Origin: an uncultured Clostridia bacterium
GTDB lineage: Bacteria > Bacillota > Clostridia > Oscillospirales > Acutalibacteraceae
Assembly: GCA_937884625.1 (NCBI GenBank)
Contig: CALGCE010000141.1
Coordinates: 1 to 10,004 of the forward strand
DNA: 10,004 bases
Reading direction: 5' to 3'
The position numbers and the translations under genes were made by a program. Positions 5,147-10,004 of this stretch are shown piece by piece (position 1 is the stretch's first letter; each line of letters begins with the position of its first letter). Below the pieces are notes generated by a model. It searched no databases, was not told the DNA's origin, and worked only from the letters and a program-made list of their open reading frames with translations.

Positions 5147-7537
5147 TTATTTTCGAAGTGTGGCACCCGTCTTTTCAAGGTTTTTGATAATCTTTTCGCA
5201 AACCCCGTCAATCTGCTCGTCTGTAAGGGTAGACTCGGCAGAACGAAGCCAGACGCTGAACGCAACATTTTTCTTGCCGTCGGGTATTTGAGAGCCTGAA
5301 TATACATCAAACAACTCTACCTTTTCAAGAAGTCTGCTACCCCCGCTTATAATTGCCTTTTCAAGATTTCCTATCGGTATATCTTCATCGCAAAGCATTG
5401 CAAAGTCACGCTCAACGGCGGGGAATTTAGGCAGAGGTTTGTAAACGGTCTTTCTTTTCTCTATGCCGTAAAGCACATCAAGATTAATTTCTGCAATGTA
5501 TACCCTTTGCTCTATATTGTAAGAATTTGCAACATCGGGGTGTACCTCTCCGAATACCGCAACCGGCTTGTTGTTAGCCTTAACAAGTGCCTGTCTGCCC
5601 GGATGAAGATACGGCTCACTGCTTCTCTCATACTGCGTATGTGCACCGAAAAGTTTCATTATTTCTTCTATTATTCCCTTAATGGTAAAGAAATCCTCAT
5701 CTTTTCCGTAAATTCCTATCGACATTTGCGGTAACTCATCAGGTTGAGCGTCAAGCGGTAGGGATTTCGGTACAAAACGTTTGCTTATTTCAAAAAATCT
5801 GCCGTCGGTAATTTTGCGGTTTATATTGGTAGAAAGTACCGTAAGCATACTCGTTGTAAGTTGCGTTCTGAGTGTTGAATACTCGTCGCCAAGCGGATTT
5901 ATAAGGCGTATGGCATTTCTTCGCTCATCATCATTACTAAGTTTAAGTGTATCCACAGCACCCGACGGTATAAACGAATATGTGGTAATCTCATAAGCCC
6001 CCATACCGCACATAAGCGACTTTATTTTATCACTTTTTACCCTTTCGGGTAATTTAGTACCCCTTATGACGTCGCCCCTCATAGGAGTTCCTACTATATG
6101 GTCATAACCGTAAATCCTCATAACCTCTTCTGCAAGGTCGGCTCTGCCCTCTATATCGTCCCTTATGGACGGTACCTTAACCGTCAGTACGCCGTCATTT
6201 ACAACCGTTTCAAGACCTAAACTGTTAAGAATGAAAACAACCTTTTCCTGCGGTATTTCCACGCCTAAAAGTTCGAGGACTTTTGCGGTTTCAACCGTTA
6301 TAATCCTGTCTTTCGGAAGACCGTTATTGCGGTCGATAACACCTTCTATTATATCACCTGCATCAAGTTCGTATATTAGTTGTAACGCACGGTTCATAGC
6401 GTATTCCACATTTATTACGTCCACGCCACGCTCGTATCTTCCACTCGCCTCTGTTCTTATTCCAAGAGAACGTCCCGTATGACGGATATTATCCCTGCGG
6501 AATTTAGCCGATTCAAGGAACAAATCTTTTGTGTCGTCCTCTATTTCGCTTTCCTTGCCGCCCATTATACCTGCAAGACAGGAGGGCTTTTCGCCGTCTG
6601 CAATAACAAGCATATCGCAATTTAATTTATAGTCCTTGCCGTCAAGAGTGGTTATCTTTTCGCCGTCACGGGCGTTTCTTACGATAATTTTCTTGTCTGC
6701 AAGTTCGTTATAATTGAATGCGTGCATCGGCTGACCTGTTTCAAGCATAACAAAATTTGTAATATCCACTATGTTGTTTATCGGTCGCATACCCGATGCC
6801 GTTATAGCCTTTTGCATCCATACGGGCGACGGTTTTATACGCAAGTTTTTAACAACCCTGCCTATATATCTCGGACAAAGGTCGTAATTTTCAACACTAA
6901 CATCAATATAATCCGAAATATCTCCACCGCTCGTTTTATACTGCGGTACAGGAGGATTATAATTTGTTCCCAAAACAACCGAAATTTCCTTTGCAACGCC
7001 TAAAAAACTGTTACAGTCGGGACGGTTTGCGGTAATCTTAAAGTCTATAATGTAATCGTCAAGACCAAGTACCTCACGCATATCGGTACCCTCTTTATAC
7101 TCATCTTTAAGTATCAGTATACCGTAAACCGAAGCACCCTCGTAGTCTGCCTCGGTAAGACATAACTCCTCGCCCGAACACAACATACCGTTTGAGTCAA
7201 CACCACGAAGTTTACCTGCCTTTATGTGGGCACCGTTCGGAAGCGTACTGTTATCAAGTGCCGCAGGTACAAGGTCGCCCTCTTTAATGTTTTGTGCACC
7301 CGTAACTATCTGTACAAGTTCACCTGTGCCTATATCCATTTGACATATCTGTAAATGGTCGCTGTTTTCGTGCGGTGTAATCTGCTTAATTCTCGCCGCA
7401 ACAACGTTTACAAGGTTATCCCCCTGCTTTTCAATACTCTCAACCTCAAACCCTGCCATAACCATACGGTCGCAAAGTTCCTCTACGGGTACGTTTATAT
7501 CAACATAAGTTTTTAAATGATTAAGTGAAATTTTCAT
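5147..7537 (-). CDS. pheT: Phenylalanine--tRNA ligase beta subunit
   Basis: A 796-residue beta subunit of the cytoplasmic alpha2-beta2 phenylalanyl-tRNA synthetase. Domain order is standard for the long bacterial form: N-terminal segment with MAGFEVESIE (27-36), EMAP/Myf-like tRNA-binding OB fold (about 39-150), B3/4 editing domain (about 215-380, including GIMGGKESEIEDDT and RTEASGRYERGVD), B5 DNA-binding-like domain (about 400-475), a catalytic-like core, and the C-terminal anticodon-binding FDX-ACB domain (about 703-796, beginning PLPKFPAVERDFAM). The length is normal and no frameshift is seen. The ATG at 7537 has an AAGGAGG site that overlaps the pheS stop codon; the gap is 13 bases. Expression is set by the T-box upstream of pheS. 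Confidence 0.98.
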   Translation of the reverse strand: MKISLNHLKTYVDINVPVEELCDRMVMAGFEVESIEKQGDNLVNVVAARIKQITPHENSDHLQICQMDIGTGELVQIVTGAQNIKEGDLVPAALDNSTLPNGAHIKAGKLRGVDSNGMLCSGEELCLTEADYEGASVYGILILKDEYKEGTDMREVLGLDDYIIDFKITANRPDCNSFLGVAKEISVVLGTNYNPPVPQYKTSGGDISDYIDVSVENYDLCPRYIGRVVKNLRIKPSPVWMQKAITASGMRPINNIVDITNFVMLETGQPMHAFNYNELADKKIIVRNARDGEKITTLDGKDYKLNCDMLVIADGEKPSCLAGIMGGKESEIEDDTKDLFLESAKFRRDNIRHTGRSLGIRTEASGRYERGVDVINVEYAMNRALQLIYELDAGDIIEGVIDRNNGLPKDRIITVETAKVLELLGVEIPQEKVVFILNSLGLETVVNDGVLTVKVPSIRDDIEGRADLAEEVMRIYGYDHIVGTPMRGDVIRGTKLPERVKSDKIKSLMCGMGAYEITTYSFIPSGAVDTLKLSNDDERRNAIRLINPLGDEYSTLRTQLTTSMLTVLSTNINRKITDGRFFEISKRFVPKSLPLDAQPDELPQMSIGIYGKDEDFFTIKGIIEEIMKLFGAHTQYERSSEPYLHPGRQALVKANNKPVAVFGEVHPDVANSYNIEQRVYIAEINLDVLYGIEKRKTVYKPLPKFPAVERDFAMLCDEDIPIGNLEKAIISGGSRLLEKVELFDVYSGSQIPDGKKNVAFSVWLRSAESTLTDEQIDGVCEKIIKNLEKTGATLRK

Positions 7538-7550
7538 TTTCTACGCCTCC

Positions 7551-8570
7551 TTAAAACTGCTCTAAGAAACGCTTGTCATTCTCAAAAAGAAGACGAATGT
7601 CGCTTATCTTATACCGTGGGGTCGTAAGACGGTCAAGACCTATGCCAAACGCAAACCCGCTGTACACATCAGGGTCGATACCGCAACTGCGAAGTACATT
7701 CGGGTGTACCATTCCGGCACCTAAAATTTCTATCCAACCGCTTCCCTTACATACTCTGCAACCGTCACCGCCACACTCCGAACAGGTGACGTCAACCTCA
7801 ACCGACGGCTCTGTAAACGGGAAGAATGACGGTCTGAACTTAACCTTTGTGTCAGGTCCGTATATCTCACGTGCAAACTGTTCTAGTACTCCTTTAAGGT
7901 CGCACATAGTAATACCTTTATCGACCACAAGTCCCTCTATCTGATGGAATACGGGAGAGTGTGTAGCATCAACCTCGTCTGCCCTGAAAACTCTGCCCGG
8001 ACATATAACCCTTATCGGAGGTTTTCTCGTTTCCATAGTGCGTATCTGTGCCGCAGAAGTCTGGGTACGCAAAAGCAGATTTTCACCCAAATAAAAGGTG
8101 TCCTGCATATCTCTTGCAGGGTGGTCGGCAGGAACATTTAAACATTCAAAATTGTAATGGTCGGTTTCAACCTCAGGACCGTCCAACACGTCAAATCCCA
8201 TAGACTGAAATATATCAATCATATCGTTAAGGACCGTATTAAGCGGATGTAATTTACCCTGCTTTGTTGTCTTTGGAGGCATAGTAATATCTACCGTTTC
8301 CGCCTTTAATTTTAATTCGGTAGCCTTCTGCTTAATTTCTCCGCTCTTTTGTGATATTAATTCCTCTAATTCCTTTTTTGCCTCGTTTACAAGTTGACCC
8401 ATAATAGGTCTTTCTTCATTCGACAGAGAACCCATCTGCTTTAATATAGCCGTAAGTTCTCCCTTTTTGCCTAAATATTTAACACGCAATTCCTCAATTG
8501 CACGCTCGCAATCGCAATCAAGTATTAACTGCTTTGCCGTTTCCTTAATCGACATAATTTGCTGTTTCAT
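7551..8570 (-). CDS. pheS: Phenylalanine--tRNA ligase alpha subunit
   Basis: The 339-residue catalytic subunit, which activates Phe with ATP and charges tRNA-Phe. It has the N-terminal coiled-coil arm (about 1-95), then the class II catalytic domain: HPARDMQDTFY (150-160), TQTSAAQIRTME (169-180), motif 2 around FRADEVDATHSPVFHQIEG (195-213), FRPSFFPFTEPSVEVDV (245-261) and motif 3 GFAFGIGLDRL (305-315). Ala307 is at the position that sets amino-acid selectivity in E. coli PheS (A294). A Cys4 knuckle (Cys263, 266, 271, 274) is also present, as in many Firmicute PheS proteins. The ATG at 8570 has GGAGG 8 bases upstream; a later ATG (8555) lacks one. It is the first gene of the T-box-controlled pheST operon. 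Confidence 0.98.
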   Translation of the reverse strand: MKQQIMSIKETAKQLILDCDCERAIEELRVKYLGKKGELTAILKQMGSLSNEERPIMGQLVNEAKKELEELISQKSGEIKQKATELKLKAETVDITMPPKTTKQGKLHPLNTVLNDMIDIFQSMGFDVLDGPEVETDHYNFECLNVPADHPARDMQDTFYLGENLLLRTQTSAAQIRTMETRKPPIRVICPGRVFRADEVDATHSPVFHQIEGLVVDKGITMCDLKGVLEQFAREIYGPDTKVKFRPSFFPFTEPSVEVDVTCSECGGDGCRVCKGSGWIEILGAGMVHPNVLRSCGIDPDVYSGFAFGIGLDRLTTPRYKISDIRLLFENDKRFLEQF

Positions 8571-8594
8571 AACCTAACCTCCATAAAAAGGACA

Positions 8595-8630
8595 TAAAAA
8601 TAAGCCCCGTCCCAAACAGGACGAAGCCTT
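8595..8630 (-). terminator. Terminator of the pheST T-box leader
   Basis: On the minus strand the arms 8630-8619 and 8612-8602 form an 11-bp stem with one bulged G and two G-U pairs around a 6-base loop, followed by ATTTTTA. It ends 24 bases before the pheS start codon. The loop-side CCUGU (8620-8616) can instead pair with ACGGG (8653-8649) at the T-box sequence to form the antiterminator, the expected mutually exclusive fold. Confidence 0.88.
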
Positions 8631-8849
8631 ATAAACTCCGTGGTACCACCCGTAATTTTCGCTCAAAGAGCAAACACTCTCACGGCATATAACGGTGCCT
8701 GCCGTTGCCACTTACTTAAAAAATTTTTTAGGTGGCACTGCTCAAAAGCGAACTTCAAGTTATCGGTATCTTAAACACATTTTCAGCCGTGATGCGTCCT
8801 CTCTGAAAGACCTGCATAACCCTACTTTTCTTTGTCATAGCATTTATAC
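8595..8849 (-). ncRNA. T-box riboswitch (tRNA-Phe sensing), pheST leader
   Basis: The minus-strand leader contains the canonical T-box sequence GGGTGGTACCACGG at 8651-8638, followed by a terminator. Stem I features are present: the AGAGAGGA element near 8806-8799, and on the 3' side GAAG-TTC-G-CTTTTGAGC, where the specifier triplet reads UUC (8752-8750), a Phe codon. The UGGU in the T-box bulge fits a tRNA with discriminator A73, as in tRNA-Phe. Between them lie hairpins that fit stems II/IIA-B and III (for example GCTC-TTT-GAGC). Uncharged tRNA-Phe would pair with both sites, favour the antiterminator and switch on pheS-pheT. The left boundary is the terminator; the right is the predicted transcription start, so it is approximate. 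Confidence 0.95.
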
Positions 8850-8855
8850 TTTTTT

Positions 8856-8884
8856 ATGATAACACCCCTTGCAAAAATTTGCAA
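8856..8884 (-). promoter_or_regulatory. Sigma-A promoter of the pheST T-box transcript
   Basis: TTGCAA (8884-8879), a 17-base spacer and TATCAT (8861-8856) on the minus strand. The start would be near 8849, just before the T-box stem I. A second TTGCAA lies within the spacer (8874-8869) but is too close to the -10 to be its partner. Confidence 0.7.
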
Positions 8885-8889
8885 GTGTT

Positions 8890-8919
8890 TTTTAAATTAA
8901 GTGATTACTTAATTTAAAA
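8890..8919. repeat. AT-rich perfect inverted repeat across the peptidase stop codon
   Basis: The 13-base arms 8890-8902 and 8907-8919 are exact reverse complements with a 4-base centre (GATT). The repeat contains the stop codon of the peptidase gene (8911-8909) and ends 5 bases from the -35 of the pheST promoter. It has only two G-C pairs, and on the minus strand it is followed by A's, not T's, so it is a poor intrinsic terminator. It could be a protein-binding site or a weak transcription end. Confidence 0.5.
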
Positions 8920-9367
8920 CAAAATGTTTTATTTTTGATAAAAACGGCTTTAAGCGTATACGCCAGAAGTAACGCAGAGGATAACTGTGAAGTATCCAAA
9001 AACTGTATAATTTATAAACCTTGCTCGTAGCACAGTTATAATACTTCCCGTCACGGTAAAATTCCTTTAATACACCTACGATATTATCATCGGTTATGTC
9101 ATATTCCGTATAATAGTTATTATCGCCACGTATTATATACCTGCCGTCTTTTATCTTTACTATCCTGTGTAAAACAAGTTTTTCGGCACCGTCCCTACGG
9201 TACAACGGTACATCATTCTTTTTAAGTTTTCTGTTTACACGCTCAATTACTACTACGTCCTTATGTTGTCTTAACATAGGTCGCATACTCGTTCCCGACG
9301 TCATTACCGCTACTTCGTTGCTTATAGACAGTACCTCGTCTGCACGGCTCATTTTTGAGTTATCCAT
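8909..9367 (-). CDS. S24/S26 (signal-peptidase-like) family serine peptidase homologue
   Basis: A 152-residue protein with the signal-peptidase/LexA-like fold. The nucleophile segment is SGTSMRPML (24-32, likely Ser27); the box KLVLHRIVKIKDGRYIIRGDNN (from residue 63) has His67 where classical bacterial signal peptidases have the catalytic Lys, as in the Ser-His type of archaeal and ER signal peptidases. No N-terminal membrane anchor is visible, and residues 120-152 form a basic, aromatic tail (WILHSYPLRYFWRIRLKP) that could touch the membrane. The substrate is unknown. The ATG at 9367 is one base after the stop of the PqqD-family gene, with no proper ribosome site, so the two are cotranscribed and translationally coupled. 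Processing or handling of a small peptide together with PqqD is an inference. Confidence 0.82.
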   Translation of the reverse strand: MDNSKMSRADEVLSISNEVAVMTSGTSMRPMLRQHKDVVVIERVNRKLKKNDVPLYRRDGAEKLVLHRIVKIKDGRYIIRGDNNYYTEYDITDDNIVGVLKEFYRDGKYYNCATSKVYKLYSFWILHSYPLRYFWRIRLKPFLSKIKHFVLN

Positions 9368-9368
9368 A

Positions 9369-9635
9369 TTATACTAAAAGGTCAGCATCCTTTAACTTGC
9401 CTACAAATTCCTCGACCGTTTCTCTTATTTCGTCTTCGGGTGTATCGGCATAGGACACCTTCATTTCCTCAACAATTTTTTCAACATCGGTATCCTCTTT
9501 TAAAAGACCGAATATGTGTGCACCCACATCATTGAGTTTAATAAAACCGTTAAAAGCCTCTAACGCATCTCCTACCGCTACGGCAACCGTTTTATCCGCT
9601 ACTTCATTCATTACAAATTCATATTTTAATTTCAT
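9369..9635 (-). CDS. PqqD-family protein (RiPP recognition element-like domain)
   Basis: An 88-residue protein of the PqqD fold, a small winged-helix-like domain that binds leader peptides in ribosomally made, modified peptide pathways. The family pattern is visible: N-terminal beta strands, VAVGDALEAFNGFIKLND, then VGAHIFGLLKEDTDVEKIVEEM (37-58), the region usually reading 'N..ga.iw.lld.g.sv.eiv', and a C-terminal helical part with DTPEDEIRETVEEFVGKL. No PqqE-type radical SAM protein or precursor gene is visible in the window. I chose ATG 9635 with an AGAGGAAAG site; a TTG at 9668 would add 11 residues without such a site. It starts a two-gene operon with the S24/S26 peptidase from a strong promoter at 9679-9707. 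Confidence 0.85.
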   Translation of the reverse strand: MKLKYEFVMNEVADKTVAVAVGDALEAFNGFIKLNDVGAHIFGLLKEDTDVEKIVEEMKVSYADTPEDEIRETVEEFVGKLKDADLLV

Positions 9636-9678
9636 AAATACTTTCCTCTCAAAAAATCCGTTTATCAACAGTATTAGT

Positions 9679-9707
9679 ATTCTATCACATTAAGTATATT
9701 TTGTCAA
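9679..9707 (-). promoter_or_regulatory. Strong sigma-A promoter of the pqqD-like/peptidase operon
   Basis: A perfect TTGACA (9707-9702), a 17-base spacer and TAGAAT (9684-9679) with an upstream TG (extended -10) on the minus strand. This is the best promoter in the window. Transcription would begin near 9672, about 37 bases before the ATG at 9635, so the pair does not depend on rlmH. Confidence 0.82.
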
Positions 9708-9739
9708 ACGCTCTTAAAATTTTAATAACGTATTATACA

Positions 9740-10004
9740 TTATTTGTGATAAGTTCCGCCCTCGCTTATTTTAAACGCCCTGTAAATCTGCTCTAAACAC
9801 ATAACCCTGAAAAGTTGATGCGGAAAGGTCATTTTTGAAACGGACAAATTTAAATCGGCGAATGCCTTTATATTCTCATCAAGTCCGTAAAAACTGCCGA
9901 TTATGAAACAAATTTTTTTACCGTTATCACTCACTTTTGATATTAACCCTGAAAACTGCTCACTCGACATACCTTTGCCCTCTACACAAAACGCAATGGT
10001 ATAC
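9740..10004 (-). CDS. rlmH: 23S rRNA (pseudouridine-1915-N3) methyltransferase RlmH, C-terminal part
   Basis: Methylates pseudouridine 1915 in helix 69 of 23S rRNA in assembled ribosomes, using SAM; SPOUT fold. Only the C-terminal 87 residues are inside the window; the frame stays open at base 10004 (YTIAFCVEGKG before the internal Met at 9970), and the family is about 159 residues. The trefoil-knot signature SVSKMTFPHQL and EQIYRAFKI are intact, as is the terminal YHK. The SAM-loop, usually IGGSLGL in Firmicutes, reads IGSFYGL here, and the usual RGEPYHK end is EGGTYHK, so it is somewhat divergent. No U-rich hairpin follows the stop at 9740. Confidence 0.94.
   Translation of the reverse strand, partial: YTIAFCVEGKGMSSEQFSGLISKVSDNGKKICFIIGSFYGLDENIKAFADLNLSVSKMTFPHQLFRVMCLEQIYRAFKISEGGTYHK

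Noticed and set aside
8890..8919. Intrinsic terminator of the peptidase gene
   Set aside because: The stem is almost all A-T and is followed by A's on the transcribed strand, so it lacks the GC-rich stem and U-tract. Kept only as an inverted repeat.
9636..9668. Longer PqqD-family protein starting at TTG 9668
   Set aside because: The extra 11 residues would begin just after the predicted transcription start with no ribosome site; ATG 9635 has AGAGGAAAG upstream and gives the normal family N terminus.

Overview
The window reads as chromosomal DNA of a low-GC Firmicute, most likely a gut-type member of the Clostridia (Ruminococcaceae/Oscillospiraceae-like). The reasons are AGGAGG-type ribosome sites before most genes, AT-rich sigma-A promoters, a T-box riboswitch on pheST, an IreB-family (UPF0297) gene and a PduL-type phosphotransacylase. 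The assignment to family is inference; no marker gene settles it. There is no phage, insertion sequence, CRISPR array, rRNA or tRNA.

Left part (1-3452), all minus strand, read from right to left: a YfcE-type phosphodiesterase, pduL (phosphate acyltransferase), hemW (heme chaperone, radical SAM), a histidine-phosphatase-family enzyme and ung (uracil-DNA glycosylase, cut by the window edge). pduL, hemW, the phosphatase and ung are packed with overlaps or a 10-base gap and look like one transcript from a promoter just upstream of pduL. The phosphodiesterase starts at a divergent intergenic region.

Middle part (3510-4476), plus strand: three small genes of unknown function that look like one operon. 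The first two share a helix motif, and the third ends in a hydrophobic tail that may sit in the membrane. They are followed by about 370 bases without a gene. That stretch holds a cluster of DnaA-box-like 9-mers next to very AT-rich DNA, and ends in a perfect 18-bp hairpin that probably terminates transcription from both sides.

Right part (4848-10004), all minus strand, read from right to left: the end of rlmH (23S rRNA methyltransferase), a strong promoter, a PqqD-family gene coupled to an S24/S26-type peptidase gene, then a sigma-A promoter and a T-box leader with a UUC (Phe) specifier controlling pheS-pheT, then ireB with its own promoter.

Most of the window is housekeeping. The parts that stand out are the orphan PqqD-peptidase pair, which has RiPP-like parts but no visible precursor or radical SAM maturase, the three-gene cassette of unknown function, and the DnaA-box cluster far from any dnaA gene.
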